Assembly: GCA_022447275.1 (NCBI GenBank)
Contig: JAKVBK010000020.1
Span: 1-57,663 of the forward strand
Source of the DNA: Oceanicola sp.
Lineage (GTDB): Bacteria > Pseudomonadota > Alphaproteobacteria > Rhodobacterales > Rhodobacteraceae
Direction of reading: 5' to 3'
DNA length: 57,663 bases
Shown: piece after piece, positions 47,405 through 57,375 of the stretch
Layout: each line of letters begins with the position of its first letter
Numbering within the stretch: position 1 is the first letter of the stretch
Made by a program: the position numbers and the translations under genes
The notes under the pieces: generated by a model
What the model saw: the letters and a program-made list of their open reading frames with translations, nothing else
What the model was told of the DNA's origin: nothing
Databases searched by the model: none

Positions 47405-47536
47405 ATGATCTGTGACGCAAGCATCTCCCCCAAGGACATCTGCACAGGCGCTGCAGGCGCAAGCCATGCCGTGACGGCGTTGGGCGGTTTGAATGAAGTG
47501 GGTGCGCCCTTGGCGGCACCGGTGGAAGGACAGTAG
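47405..47536 (+). CDS. Possible short ORF (43 aa) between nuoJ and nuoK
   Basis: An ATG 3 bases after the nuoJ stop opens 43 codons that end in TAG 3 bases before the nuoK start, filling the 138-bp gap. The product is Gly/Ala-rich with two Cys near the N-terminus. No ribosome-binding site is evident beyond re-initiation. The GGAAGGA site for nuoK lies inside it. Coding status is uncertain. Confidence 0.3.
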   Translation: MICDASISPKDICTGAAGASHAVTALGGLNEVGAPLAAPVEGQ

Positions 47537-47539
47537 GCA

Positions 47540-47845
47540 ATGATCGGGTTGGAACACTACCTGACGGTCGCGGCGGCGTTGTTCGTGATCGGAATTTTCG
47601 GGATTTTCCTGAACCGGAAGAACGTCATCGTCATCCTGATGTCGATCGAACTGATGCTTCTGGCCGTGAACATAAACCTCGTCGCCTTCTCGACGCATCT
47701 GGATGATCTGGTGGGCCAGGTCTTCACGTTGTTCGTACTGACGGTGGCAGCCGCAGAGGCCGCGATCGGCCTCGCGATCCTTGTCTGCTTCTTCCGCAAT
47801 CGTGGCACGATCGCGGTGGAAGACGTCAATAATATGAAGGGCTGA
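47540..47845 (+). CDS. nuoK: NADH-quinone oxidoreductase subunit K
   Basis: 101 aa, three helices (ND4L). The conserved Glu residues of the proton path are in '[15 protein letters not shown]' and '[14 protein letters not shown]'. The ATG follows GGAAGGACAG. nuoL starts 5 bp after its stop. Confidence 0.97.
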   Translation: MIGLEHYLTVAAALFVIGIFGIFLNRKNVIVILMSIELMLLAVNINLVAFSTHLDDLVGQVFTLFVLTVAAAEAAIGLAILVCFFRNRGTIAVEDVNNMKG

Positions 47846-47850
47846 GGCCG

Positions 47851-50010
47851 ATGGAAACGATCCTGCTTTTTGCCCCGCTGCTTGGCAGCCTGATCTGCGG
47901 CTTTGGCTATCGCATCATAGGCGAGCGGGCCGGCCAGATCATCGCGACCGGCTTTCTCTTCCTGTCCTGCTTGTTGAGCTGGGTTGTCTTTCTCACATTC
48001 GATGGCGTCACCGAGCAGATCCAGATCGCACGCTGGATCGAAAGTGGCAGCCTCGCGACGGATTGGTCGATCCGCCTGGACCGGCTGACGGCCATCATGC
48101 TGGTCGTCATCACGACCGTCTCGGCGCTCGTGCATCTCTATTCCTTCGGCTACATGGCCCATGACGAACATTTCCGCGAAGGGGAGACGTACCGCTCGCG
48201 CTTCTTTGCGTATCTGTCGTTCTTCACCTTCGCGATGTTGATGCTGGTGACGGCGGACAACCTCGTCCAGCTGTTCTTCGGCTGGGAAGGTGTGGGCGTG
48301 GCCTCTTACCTGCTGATCGGTTTCTACATCCGCAAGCCATCGGCCGGTGCCGCGGCCATCAAGGCCTTCGTGGTTAACCGTGTGGGCGATTTCGGGTTTG
48401 CGCTTGGCATCTTCGCGATCTTCTTCCTCGTGGACTCGATCAACTTTTCCGATGTGTTTGCTGCGGCGCCCGAGATTGCGGAAACCGAGCTGGAATTCCT
48501 GTGGACCACCTGGAATGCGGCTGAGTTGATCGCCTTCCTTCTGTTTATTGGCGCGATGGGTAAATCGGCCCAGTTGATCCTGCACACATGGCTGCCCGAC
48601 GCGATGGAGGGCCCCACGCCGGTGTCGGCCCTGATCCACGCGGCAACCATGGTCACCGCCGGTGTTTTTCTCGTGTGCCGCATGTCGCCGATCATGGAGT
48701 TTGCCGATACGGCGATGACGTTCGTCGTTTATCTCGGTGCGGCGACAGCCTTCTTTGCGGCCACAGTCGGCCTTGTGCAAAACGACATCAAGCGCGTGAT
48801 CGCCTATTCGACCTGCTCTCAGCTTGGCTACATGTTCGTGGCCGCGGGCGTCGGCGTGTATTCGGTGGCCATGTTCCACCTGTTCACGCACGCGTTCTTC
48901 AAGGCGATGCTGTTCCTGGGTGCGGGCTCGGTGATCCACGGCATGCACCATGAGCAAGACATGCGGAATTATGGCGGGCTGCGCCGCAAGATGCCCTACA
49001 CGTTCTGGGCCATGATGATTGGCACGCTGGCCATTACTGGCGTTGGTATTCCGCTGTTGTATGTTGGGTTCCCAATCGGTTTTGCGGGCTTCGTCTCAAA
49101 GGATGCGGTGATCGAAAGCGCCTATGCCGCGGGCACGCAGGCCGGTGGCTTTGCCTTCTGGGCGCTGTTGATCGGGGCGCTGTTCACCAGCTTTTATAGC
49201 TGGCGCCTGATGTTCCTGACCTTCTACGGCGCACCGCGGGGCGACAAGCACACCCATGAACATGCCCATGAAAGCCCTGCCGTGATGTTGATCCCGCTCG
49301 GCGTGCTGGCGATCGGTTCGGTGTTTGCTGGCATGGTCTGGTATAAGTCCTTCTTCGGCTCGACCGAGGCGGTGGCCAAGTTCTTTGCCGTGCCTCTGCA
49401 AACGGAGGTGCATGCTGTGGCCGATGGCTATGCAGAGGACGGCAAAGCCGACGATAGCCACAGCGCAAAGGACGATCACAGTGAAGCCTATGACGGTGAG
49501 AAAACCGGCGATGGCAAAGGCTATGATGACGGCCATCATGCGGAGTTCGGCGGCGCGCCGGGGGATGGGGCGATTTACATCGGCGAGGGCAACACCGTTC
49601 TTGACGATGCCCACTACGTGCCCAATTGGGTGAAAGTATCCCCGTTCGTGGCCATGCTCCTGGGCTTCCTGACGGCCTATCAGATGTATATCCGGCGTCC
49701 TGACTGGCCTGCACGTTTGGCCGAAAACCAGCGCCCGCTCTATCTGTTCCTGCTCAACAAATGGTACTTTGATGAGCTCTACGAAGTGATCTTCGTGCGT
49801 CCCGCACGGTTCCTGGGCAGCTTCCTGTGGAGGCGTGGCGATGGGGATGTGATCGATGGCGGCATCAATGGCCTTGCCATGGGCGTTATCCCCTTCTTCA
49901 CCCGCTTGGCTGGGCGCGCGCAGTCCGGCTACCTGTTCCACTATGCGGCCGCGATGGTGCTGGGGATTGTTGCCCTGGTCTTCTGGATGTCGATGACGGG
50001 GATCAACTGA
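47851..50010 (+). CDS. nuoL: NADH-quinone oxidoreductase subunit L
   Basis: 719 aa antiporter-like proton-pumping subunit (ND5) with about 16 helices and the long lateral helix near the C-terminus. Conserved segments include '[17 protein letters not shown]', '[35 protein letters not shown]' in pieces and '[22 protein letters not shown]'. Between the late helices is a hydrophilic loop of about 50 residues very rich in Asp, His, Lys and Gly ([24 protein letters not shown]). Loops here vary between species, but this one is notably charged. nuoM follows after 1 bp. Confidence 0.97.
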   Translation: METILLFAPLLGSLICGFGYRIIGERAGQIIATGFLFLSCLLSWVVFLTFDGVTEQIQIARWIESGSLATDWSIRLDRLTAIMLVVITTVSALVHLYSFGYMAHDEHFREGETYRSRFFAYLSFFTFAMLMLVTADNLVQLFFGWEGVGVASYLLIGFYIRKPSAGAAAIKAFVVNRVGDFGFALGIFAIFFLVDSINFSDVFAAAPEIAETELEFLWTTWNAAELIAFLLFIGAMGKSAQLILHTWLPDAMEGPTPVSALIHAATMVTAGVFLVCRMSPIMEFADTAMTFVVYLGAATAFFAATVGLVQNDIKRVIAYSTCSQLGYMFVAAGVGVYSVAMFHLFTHAFFKAMLFLGAGSVIHGMHHEQDMRNYGGLRRKMPYTFWAMMIGTLAITGVGIPLLYVGFPIGFAGFVSKDAVIESAYAAGTQAGGFAFWALLIGALFTSFYSWRLMFLTFYGAPRGDKHTHEHAHESPAVMLIPLGVLAIGSVFAGMVWYKSFFGSTEAVAKFFAVPLQTEVHAVADGYAEDGKADDSHSAKDDHSEAYDGEKTGDGKGYDDGHHAEFGGAPGDGAIYIGEGNTVLDDAHYVPNWVKVSPFVAMLLGFLTAYQMYIRRPDWPARLAENQRPLYLFLLNKWYFDELYEVIFVRPARFLGSFLWRRGDGDVIDGGINGLAMGVIPFFTRLAGRAQSGYLFHYAAAMVLGIVALVFWMSMTGIN

Positions 50011-50011
50011 T

Positions 50012-51559
50012 ATGGACAATCTCCTTTCCATTGTCACCTTCACGCCAGCTGTCGGCGCGCTGATCATGGCGCTGTTTTTGCGCGGCGATGACGAAGCGGC
50101 ACAGAAGAATGCCAAGTGGCTGTCGCTGATCGCCACCGGTTTCACGTTCTTCGTGTCACTCTTTATCATCACCCAGTTCGATCCGCAGGACACGGGCTTT
50201 CAGTTCGTGGAGCAGCGCGATTGGGTGTTCGGCCTGACCTACAAGATGGGCGTTGATGGCATCAGCGTGCTGTTTGTCATGCTCACCACCTTTACGATGC
50301 CGCTGGTGATTGCGGCTTCTTGGGATGTGAAGCGCCGCGTCAAGGAATACATGATTGCATTCCTGCTGCTGGAAACGCTGATGCTGGGCGTATTCATGGC
50401 GCTGGATCTGGTGCTGTTCTACCTGTTCTTTGAGGCCGGACTGATCCCGATGTTCCTGATTATCGGGATCTGGGGTGGCGCGAACCGGGTGTATGCCAGC
50501 TTCAAGTTCTTCCTCTACACCTTCCTCGGCTCGGTGCTGATGCTGGTGGCGATGATCGCGATGTATGTCGACGCGGGTACCACCGATATTGAACAATTGC
50601 TGGCACACAGCTTTGGCACGGAGCAGTTCAGCCTGCTGGGCGTTCAGGTGGTTGGTGGCCTGCAGACGATGCTTTGGCTTGCGTTCTTTGCCAGCTTTGC
50701 CGTCAAGATGCCGATGTGGCCTGTCCATACCTGGCTGCCCGACGCGCATGTTCAGGCGCCCACGGCGGGCTCTGTGGTGCTGGCGGCGATCCTTCTGAAA
50801 ATGGGCGGCTACGGGTTCCTGCGGTTCAGCCTGCCCATGTTCCCTGTGGCCTCCGAGATCATGGCGCCGCTGGTGCTGTGGTTGTCGGCCATTGCCATTG
50901 TCTATACATCGCTTGTGGCTTTGGCCCAGCAAGACATGAAAAAGCTGATCGCCTATTCGTCGGTCGCCCATATGGGCTATGTCACCATGGGCATTTTCGC
51001 CGCCAACCAGCAGGGCATCGACGGCGCGATTTTCCAGATGCTGAGCCACGGCTTTATCTCGGGCGCGTTGTTCCTGTGCGTGGGCGTCATCTATGATCGG
51101 ATGCACACCCGCGAGATTGACGCCTATGGCGGGCTGGTGAACAAAATGCCGGCCTATGCGGCGATCTTCATGCTCTTCACCATGGCCAATGTCGGCCTGC
51201 CGGGCACCTCGGGCTTTGTCGGGGAATTCCTCACCTTGATGGGCGTTTTCCAGGTCAACACCTGGGTGGCCGTGATCGCCACAACGGGCGTTATCCTGTC
51301 TGCCGCCTATGCCCTGTGGCTGTACCGCCGGGTTGTGATGGGGGACCTGATCAAGGAAAGCCTCAAGGGGATCACTGATATGACCCCGCGCGAGAAATGG
51401 ATTTTTGCGCCGCTGATCATCATGACGATCGGATTGGGCGTTTACCCCTCGCTCGTGACAGATGTCATCGGGCCCTCTGTGGGCGCGTTGATCGACACCC
51501 GGACCGCCGCGCTTTCTGCGTTCGAGATGTCCACCCAAGTTGCCGCTGGAGGCTACTGA
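50012..51559 (+). CDS. nuoM: NADH-quinone oxidoreductase subunit M
   Basis: 515 aa antiporter-like subunit (ND4) with 14 helices. Key features: '[17 protein letters not shown]' with the conserved Glu, '[27 protein letters not shown]' with the pump Lys, and '[17 protein letters not shown]'. It starts 1 bp after nuoL and ends 1 bp before nuoN. Confidence 0.97.
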   Translation: MDNLLSIVTFTPAVGALIMALFLRGDDEAAQKNAKWLSLIATGFTFFVSLFIITQFDPQDTGFQFVEQRDWVFGLTYKMGVDGISVLFVMLTTFTMPLVIAASWDVKRRVKEYMIAFLLLETLMLGVFMALDLVLFYLFFEAGLIPMFLIIGIWGGANRVYASFKFFLYTFLGSVLMLVAMIAMYVDAGTTDIEQLLAHSFGTEQFSLLGVQVVGGLQTMLWLAFFASFAVKMPMWPVHTWLPDAHVQAPTAGSVVLAAILLKMGGYGFLRFSLPMFPVASEIMAPLVLWLSAIAIVYTSLVALAQQDMKKLIAYSSVAHMGYVTMGIFAANQQGIDGAIFQMLSHGFISGALFLCVGVIYDRMHTREIDAYGGLVNKMPAYAAIFMLFTMANVGLPGTSGFVGEFLTLMGVFQVNTWVAVIATTGVILSAAYALWLYRRVVMGDLIKESLKGITDMTPREKWIFAPLIIMTIGLGVYPSLVTDVIGPSVGALIDTRTAALSAFEMSTQVAAGGY

Positions 51560-51560
51560 G

Positions 51561-52997
51561 ATGTCCGCTGACCTCGCTATCGTTCTTCCCGAAATCATCC
51601 TATCGGTCTACGCCATGGCCGCGCTGATCTTCGCGGTCTACACCAAGAAAGACGCCATGGCCCCAACACTGGTGCTGGCAACCTCAGCGCTGTTTTTGGT
51701 GATGGCCCTGTGGATTGGCACCGGCGGCAGCGCCACGGGCAGCGCCTTCAACGGCATGTTGCAAAACGACGGCTTTGCACGGTTTGCCAAGGTTGTGATC
51801 CTGGTGTCGGCAGCCGTCGTGCTGCTGCTGTCTCAGGGCTACATGAAGCAGCGCGGCCTGTTGCGCTTTGAATACCCGATCCTGATCACGCTCGCCGTTG
51901 TGGGCATGATGGTGATGGTGTCTGCCGGTGATCTGATCGCCTTGTATATGGGTCTCGAACTGCAATCGCTGAGCCTCTACGTCGTGGCTGCTCTGCGCCG
52001 TGACAATGTGAAATCCACCGAGGCGGGCCTGAAGTATTTCGTGCTGGGCGCGCTGTCCTCGGGCATGTTGCTTTACGGGGCCTCGCTGACCTACGGCTTT
52101 GCGGGCACCACCACATTTGAGGGCATTGTTCAGGCCTCGGAGGGGGGCATCTCGCTGGGGCTGCTGTTCGGGCTTGTGTTCATGGCTGCGGGCTTGGCGT
52201 TCAAGGTTTCTGCCGCGCCGTTCCACATGTGGACACCGGATGTCTATGAAGGCTCGCCCACAGCCGTCACCGCCTTTTTTGCCACGGCGCCAAAGATGGC
52301 TGCCATGGCGCTCTTTGCGCGGGTTGTGCATGACGCCTTTGGCACGGTTGTCGGGGATTGGCAGCAGATCCTTGCCTTCCTCGCCCTGGCGTCAATGTTC
52401 CTTGGCGCGGTTGCCGCAATTGGCCAGACCGATATCAAGCGTCTGATGGCGTATTCATCCATTGCCCATATGGGTTACGCGCTGGTCGGCCTCGCGGCTG
52501 GTACGGCTGTGGGCGTGGAAGCCATGCTGATCTACATGACGATCTATGTTGTGATGAATATCGGCACCTTTGCCTTCATCCTCTCGATGGAGCGCGATGG
52601 CCGACACGTCACGGATATTGCCGGGCTCAACATGCTGGCTGAGCGTTCGCCGGGCGCGGCCTGCGCGCTGCTGGTGCTGTTCTTTAGCCTTGCGGGCGTG
52701 CCGCCAATGCTGGGTTTCTTCGCCAAGTACGGCGTGCTGCTGGCCGCGGTGGATGCCGGACTGACATGGCTGGCTGTGGCCGGGGTGGTGGCGTCTGTCA
52801 TCGGGGCCTATTACTATCTGCGCATCGTGTACTTCATGTATTTCGGGGATCCGGATGCGCGCCGCATCGATGGTACGATCGCGCCGCTGAACGCAGGGCT
52901 TTTGTTGGCCAGCGCGGCAATCATGTTGCTGGGCATTGTCAACATGTTCGGGATCGAAGGCCTGGCAGAGGCCGCGGCCGCGTCTCTCGTGAACTGA
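51561..52997 (+). CDS. nuoN: NADH-quinone oxidoreductase subunit N
   Basis: 478 aa antiporter-like subunit (ND2) with 14 helices. It has '[16 protein letters not shown]' with the conserved Glu, '[27 protein letters not shown]' with the pump Lys, and '[19 protein letters not shown]'. The ATG lies 1 bp after the nuoM stop. It is the last complex I subunit gene; birA follows after 1 bp, so the operon runs on. Confidence 0.97.
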   Translation: MSADLAIVLPEIILSVYAMAALIFAVYTKKDAMAPTLVLATSALFLVMALWIGTGGSATGSAFNGMLQNDGFARFAKVVILVSAAVVLLLSQGYMKQRGLLRFEYPILITLAVVGMMVMVSAGDLIALYMGLELQSLSLYVVAALRRDNVKSTEAGLKYFVLGALSSGMLLYGASLTYGFAGTTTFEGIVQASEGGISLGLLFGLVFMAAGLAFKVSAAPFHMWTPDVYEGSPTAVTAFFATAPKMAAMALFARVVHDAFGTVVGDWQQILAFLALASMFLGAVAAIGQTDIKRLMAYSSIAHMGYALVGLAAGTAVGVEAMLIYMTIYVVMNIGTFAFILSMERDGRHVTDIAGLNMLAERSPGAACALLVLFFSLAGVPPMLGFFAKYGVLLAAVDAGLTWLAVAGVVASVIGAYYYLRIVYFMYFGDPDARRIDGTIAPLNAGLLLASAAIMLLGIVNMFGIEGLAEAAAASLVN

Positions 52998-52998
52998 C

Positions 52999-53775
52999 AT
53001 GACACCACATACACCCGCCTCCCAAGCTGCCCCGTGGCCAGAGGGCGTTGACAGGCGGGTGTTTCAGACCCTCGACAGCACCAATCTGGAAGCAGCCCGG
53101 CGCATCGCAGAAATGTCCGGGCCCACTTGGTTGCTGGCCTTGGAACAGACAGCTGCCAAAGGGCGGCGTGGCCGGGCCTGGATGAACCCGGTGGGGAACT
53201 TCGCGGCCACTTTGGTGCTGCCGGGGCAGGTGGCGCCAACCCATGCCGCGCAACGCTCTTTCGTCGCCGCCCTGGCCCTGCATGATGCGTGCGTTGCAGT
53301 CACCGGGCGGCCCGACGCCTTCGCGCTCAAATGGCCCAATGACGTTTTGCAGCAGGGCGGCAAAATGGCCGGCATTCTTCTGGAAACGCTGACGGACAGG
53401 CATGGCATCTGTGGCCTCGCCATTGGCATCGGCGTGAACCTTGCCACCGCGCCGGATGCGGGCACGCTGGAGACAGGGGCGGTGCCGCCTGCAGCCCTGT
53501 CAGAGCTCACCGATACGGCAGTTTCTCCGCAAGCGTTCCTTGATCATCTGGCCCCGGCCTTTGCCGCGCATATGGCGCAGCACGACAGGCTGGGCTTTGC
53601 CCCGATCCGAACCGCCTGGTTGGCCCGGGCCGCCAAGCTGGGCGAGACAATCACAGCCCGGATGCCCGGGGATGAGGTCACCGGCGTGTTTGAGGATCTG
53701 GCTCCGGATGGCGCCCTTGTGCTTGCCACGCCGCGTGGAAACCGCCATGTGGCGGCGGCGGATATCTTTTTCTGA
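52999..53775 (+). CDS. birA: Biotin--[acetyl-CoA-carboxylase] ligase
   Basis: 258 aa enzyme that activates biotin as biotinyl-AMP and attaches it to carrier domains. Motifs: 'TLDSTNLEAARRI', the biotin-binding loop 'KGRRGRAWMNPVGNF', 'LKWPNDVLQQGGKMAGIL' and 'IGIGVNLATAP'. There is no N-terminal DNA-binding domain, so it is a catalytic-only ligase that does not repress biotin genes. Likely targets include the acetyl-CoA carboxylase carrier protein and MccA (29528). It is co-transcribed with nuoN and coaX, an order common in Rhodobacterales. Confidence 0.95.
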   Translation: MTPHTPASQAAPWPEGVDRRVFQTLDSTNLEAARRIAEMSGPTWLLALEQTAAKGRRGRAWMNPVGNFAATLVLPGQVAPTHAAQRSFVAALALHDACVAVTGRPDAFALKWPNDVLQQGGKMAGILLETLTDRHGICGLAIGIGVNLATAPDAGTLETGAVPPAALSELTDTAVSPQAFLDHLAPAFAAHMAQHDRLGFAPIRTAWLARAAKLGETITARMPGDEVTGVFEDLAPDGALVLATPRGNRHVAAADIFF

Positions 53776-53797
53776 CTGACGACTGGGGAGACGCACC

Positions 53798-54574
53798 ATG
53801 CTTTTGTGCATCGATTGCGGCAACACCAACACCGTGTTTTCGATCTGGGATGGCGAGACGTTCCTCGTCACCTTCCGGACGTCCACTGAACATCAAAGGA
53901 CGGCGGATCAGTATTACGTCTGGTTTTCGTCCTTGCTGGCCCACCACCAACTGGAGGTGACCATCTTGGATGTGATCATCTCGTCCACGGTGCCCCGTGT
54001 GGTGTTCAACCTGCGCGTTCTGACCGACCGATACTTCAATACGCGGCCCCTTGTGGTGGGCAAACCCGAATGCCTGTTGCCGGTGGAGCCGAGAGTGGAT
54101 GCGGGCACGGCCATTGGACCAGATAGACTTGCAAACGTTGCAGGCGCATTTGATCGCCATGGTGGAGACGTGGTTGTCGTCGATTACGGCACGGCCACAA
54201 ACTTTGATGTTGTGGCCGAAGATGGAGCCTATTTGGGCGGCGTGATTGCGCCCGGCGTAAATCTCAGCCTTGAGGCTTTGCACCAAGGAGCAGCGGCCTT
54301 GCCCCACATTGATATCACCCAACCCAGCAAGGTGATCGGCACCAATACTGTTGGCTGTATACAATCCGGCGTCTTCTGGGGCTATGTGGGTCTCGTTCAA
54401 GGCATTACTCAGCGCATAATCGAAGAATATGGGCGGCCAATGAAGATCATCGGCACAGGTGGCTTGGCCCCATTGTTCTCGCAGGGTGATGTGTTATTTG
54501 AGCACATTGAAGATGACCTGACGATGCACGGCCTGACCGTGATCTACCGGCACAACGTGGCTCACGGAGCCTGA
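53798..54574 (+). CDS. coaX: Type III pantothenate kinase
   Basis: 258 aa ASKHA-fold kinase phosphorylating pantothenate, the first step of CoA synthesis. The phosphate-1 motif is 'CIDCGNTNTVFSIWDG'. The adenosine/pantothenate motifs are 'GPDRLANVAGAFDR' and 'VVDYGTATNFDVVAEDGAYLGGVIAPG' in pieces. The type III enzyme is insensitive to CoA feedback. GGGGAGACG precedes the ATG. It lies between birA and rnj. Confidence 0.95.
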   Translation: MLLCIDCGNTNTVFSIWDGETFLVTFRTSTEHQRTADQYYVWFSSLLAHHQLEVTILDVIISSTVPRVVFNLRVLTDRYFNTRPLVVGKPECLLPVEPRVDAGTAIGPDRLANVAGAFDRHGGDVVVVDYGTATNFDVVAEDGAYLGGVIAPGVNLSLEALHQGAAALPHIDITQPSKVIGTNTVGCIQSGVFWGYVGLVQGITQRIIEEYGRPMKIIGTGGLAPLFSQGDVLFEHIEDDLTMHGLTVIYRHNVAHGA

Positions 54575-54602
54575 CAACAACAAGCCAGGAAGGACCGCGT
54601 AC

Positions 54603-56273
54603 ATGAGCAGTGCAGAGCGGTTGATTTACCTCCCCCTCGGTGGCGCGGGAGAGGTTGGAATGAACGCCTATGTCTACGGATGGGGCGCGCCGGGTAAGGA
54701 GCGTCTGATCCTCGTCGATCTCGGCGTGACCTTCGGGGATATGGATGGCTCACCGGGGGTCGACCTGATCTTTCCCGATCTCAGCTGGCTGATCGAGCGT
54801 GCCGATCGCCTCGAGGCGGTGATCATCACGCACGGCCATGAGGATCATATTGGCGCGCTGGGGCATTTTTGGTCCAAGCTGCGCGTGCCGGTCTATACGC
54901 GGAAATTCACCGGGGCGCTCGCCGCCCGCAAGCTCGATGACCAGGGTGGTGACCCGGATGCCGTCGAAGTGCTGGAGCCGTTTCCCCATAGCGAACAGGT
55001 GGGGCCGTTCGGCATCTCTTTTGTGCCGATTTCTCATTCGATCCCGGAAAGCTCTGCTGTCATCCTCGATACGCCTGCGGGCCGCTTGGTGCACACGGGC
55101 GACTTCAAGCTGGATCCTCAGCCCATCGTTGGAGAGCCCTGGGATCCCGCCCTGTGGGCCGAGGTGGCAAAGCCGGGCATTCATGCGCTGGTCTGCGACA
55201 GCACCAATGTGGCAGTGCCCCATCCCGGACGCTCTGAATCCGAGATCAGCGCTGCGATCACCAAGCTGATTGCAGAGCAGCCCGGAATGGTTGTGGCCAC
55301 CACCTTTGCCAGCAACGTGGCGCGCCTCAAAACGTTGGCGCAGGCCGCCGATGCTGCGGGCCGCTCTGTCTGCCTGCTGGGCCGGGCCATGCGGCGGATG
55401 GTGAGTGTGGCGGTCGAAACCGGCGTCCTGACGGATTTCCCCACCACGGTCGGGCCCGAAGATGCGGCGGCGATCCCAAGGGAAAACCTGATGTTGCTGG
55501 CAACCGGCAGCCAGGGCGAACGGCGTGCGGCAACCGCACAATTGGCCCGAGGCAAGTTTCTGGGCTTGGAGATGAAGGCAGGTGACACGTTCCTGTTCTC
55601 CTCCAAGACGATCCCCGGCAACGAGCGTGACGTGTTGCGCATCGTGAATGCGTTCTCTGAGAAAGACATCGAGGTGATCGATGACAGCACCGGGGATTAC
55701 CACGTATCAGGCCATGCCAACGGCCCGGACCTTGAGGAAATGCACCGCGTGACCAACCCGCGCATGGTGATCCCGATGCATGGCGAGCACCGGATGCTGC
55801 GCAAGCATGCCAAGCTGGCGCAGGCCACGGGCCGGGCCTCAGCCATTGCCACCAATGGTACCATGCTGGATCTTACGGGGGCTGCGCCGGCCGTTGCCGA
55901 ATATGTCGAGACGGGCCGCATCTATCTTGATGGCACCGCCAAGATCGGGGCGCTTGATGGCGTTGTCCGCGACAGGATCCGCATGGCGCTGAACGGGCAT
56001 GTCCTGGTGACGCTGATCCTCGATGAGGACGACGAGTTGCTGGGTGAGCCCTGGGCAGAGCTCAAGGGCCTGCCGGAAACGGGCAGCTCAAACGCGTCTC
56101 TGGCTGAGTTGATCGAAGCGGATGTGGATCAGCTGGTCGCCCGTTCGACGGCTAAGGTGATCACAGATGACGACAAGCTGGACGAAGCCGTGCGCCGCAC
56201 TGTCCGGCAGACATGCATGTCAGAGATTGGCAAAAAGCCCGAGGTAACCTGCGTGATCAGCCGACTGGCCTAG
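54603..56273 (+). CDS. rnj: Ribonuclease J
   Basis: 556 aa metallo-beta-lactamase/beta-CASP nuclease with 5'-to-3' exo- and endonuclease activity in mRNA decay and rRNA processing. It begins 'LIYLPLGGAGEVGMNAYVYG'. The metal-binding motif 2 is 'THGHEDHIGALGHF', 'HTGDFKLDP' follows, and the beta-CASP part has 'PMHGEHRMLRKHAKLA'. The C-terminal domain is present and the length is normal. The start follows GGAAGGACC. It is the last gene of the nuo-birA-coaX run. Confidence 0.95.
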   Translation: MSSAERLIYLPLGGAGEVGMNAYVYGWGAPGKERLILVDLGVTFGDMDGSPGVDLIFPDLSWLIERADRLEAVIITHGHEDHIGALGHFWSKLRVPVYTRKFTGALAARKLDDQGGDPDAVEVLEPFPHSEQVGPFGISFVPISHSIPESSAVILDTPAGRLVHTGDFKLDPQPIVGEPWDPALWAEVAKPGIHALVCDSTNVAVPHPGRSESEISAAITKLIAEQPGMVVATTFASNVARLKTLAQAADAAGRSVCLLGRAMRRMVSVAVETGVLTDFPTTVGPEDAAAIPRENLMLLATGSQGERRAATAQLARGKFLGLEMKAGDTFLFSSKTIPGNERDVLRIVNAFSEKDIEVIDDSTGDYHVSGHANGPDLEEMHRVTNPRMVIPMHGEHRMLRKHAKLAQATGRASAIATNGTMLDLTGAAPAVAEYVETGRIYLDGTAKIGALDGVVRDRIRMALNGHVLVTLILDEDDELLGEPWAELKGLPETGSSNASLAELIEADVDQLVARSTAKVITDDDKLDEAVRRTVRQTCMSEIGKKPEVTCVISRLA

Positions 56274-56339
56274 GGCGGGCGTTGTGTCCGCCTAGGGCGG
56301 GTTGCGTCGCGGCGCTTTGAATAAATGCGCGCCACAGAA

Positions 56340-56361
56340 AGGGGGGTGAAAACCCCTCTTT
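56340..56361 (+). terminator. Hairpin with short T-run downstream of rnj
   Basis: AGGGG (56340-56344) pairs with CCCCT (56353-56357) around an 8-nt loop and is followed by CTTT. About 65 bp after the rnj stop, it is the likely end of the nuo-rnj transcript. Confidence 0.5.
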
Positions 56362-56733
56362 ATCGGCGCAACGCAGCATGTTCTTTCCGAATGTTGAAGC
56401 TTCTGTGGCTGTCACAGCGTTCTTAAATGTCGTCCGAAATACGGGGGGCAGGCTTCACTCAAGGGCCAGTTACCTAAGCGGAGCAAACACAGCAAGCAAA
56501 GGCAAAAAGCGCGCTCATTGGCCCATCTTTTTGCGCTAAATGGTGCAAGCTGGCCGCTCCAAGGCGCGAAGTGCTATGGCCGCTTCGAGCCCATTCTACC
56601 GGATGCTGCTCATGGCACGAACGGCAGCAATGCGCAGGGAGCGGCCTTTGCAAAGTTCAGTATACCATTATGTTCCGAAGGGGTCAGGCGACCCAAGGGA
56701 AACTCTGGTGCGTCAACACTCTCAAAGTGAGAC
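56362..56733. other. Intergenic region between rnj and the terminal hypothetical gene
   Basis: About 370 bp without a credible gene. Short plus-strand ORFs around 56518-56830 have no family resemblance or ribosome-binding site. The stretch near 56560-56660 looks like the degenerate intergenic sequence often seen in Rhodobacterales, possibly remnant coding DNA. No tRNA or integrase site is visible. Confidence 0.5.
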
Positions 56734-57375
56734 TCAGTTAGGTTCAGGAGACCCGGCGGACCCATCGATTTCTTCGAACATGTCCAGAATATCGACCACA
56801 CTTTTTCCTTCCGCATCCATTTTTTGCTGAATGGCCTCGAGCAGTGGGAATGCTTCTAAAAAAGATTCATACATCTTCGCTTTTTCTGCCATCATCTCTG
56901 CGTCGGGCAAATTTCTTAATAGTTCCCGGCGAGCAGCATACGCCTTGATGCGATCAAGATTTTTGTCAATTTCCTCAATGCCACTCTTCTCGTATGCTTG
57001 CCTTTCGAGGATATAGTCAAATCCCTTCATCTTGAGTGTCATATCTCCTGAAATCCTTTTGTAGAGGATGATGGCGACACACAGAACGGCTTCTATTTGG
57101 ACATATACTTTGGTCAAATATTTGTCGTGGTCTCGGTCCGCGTGCTTCAGAAAATTTGCTGGTTTGGCCAAATATCTACGAAAATTGGAAGGCAAATTTT
57201 TTGAAACAGACTCCAAGAGGTCATCGTCTCGATGATGTCTATAAATATCATTTAGAACTTGGTGCGCACCGAACGAAATAGCGTAGACGGACAGGAAGTC
57301 TCCGCCCACAAAATACAATTCAATTGCCGTGTCTATCAGCCGTCTCGCAGCGTCTATCTTAGAGACTTGCCCCAC
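56734..57375 (-). CDS. Hypothetical protein with 'NF-KHADRD' motif
   Basis: 213 aa soluble helical protein. It contains 'IDAARRLIDTAIELYFVGGD' at the N-terminus and 'KPANFLKHADRDHDKYL' in the middle. I recall this pattern from a widespread family of uncharacterised proteins with a conserved N-F-x-KHADRDP stretch, whose function is unknown. The C-terminal part is rich in charged helices. The start is GTG 57375 (a stop lies two codons upstream) with a poor ribosome-binding site. The gene is markedly more AT-rich than the rest of the window, suggesting later acquisition. It stands alone and converges with rnj. Confidence 0.7.
   Translation of the reverse strand: MGQVSKIDAARRLIDTAIELYFVGGDFLSVYAISFGAHQVLNDIYRHHRDDDLLESVSKNLPSNFRRYLAKPANFLKHADRDHDKYLTKVYVQIEAVLCVAIILYKRISGDMTLKMKGFDYILERQAYEKSGIEEIDKNLDRIKAYAARRELLRNLPDAEMMAEKAKMYESFLEAFPLLEAIQQKMDAEGKSVVDILDMFEEIDGSAGSPEPN

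Noticed and set aside
56362-56733. tRNA gene or phage attachment site after rnj
   Set aside because: I looked for cloverleaf-like pairs and a TTC-containing T-arm and found none that close properly.
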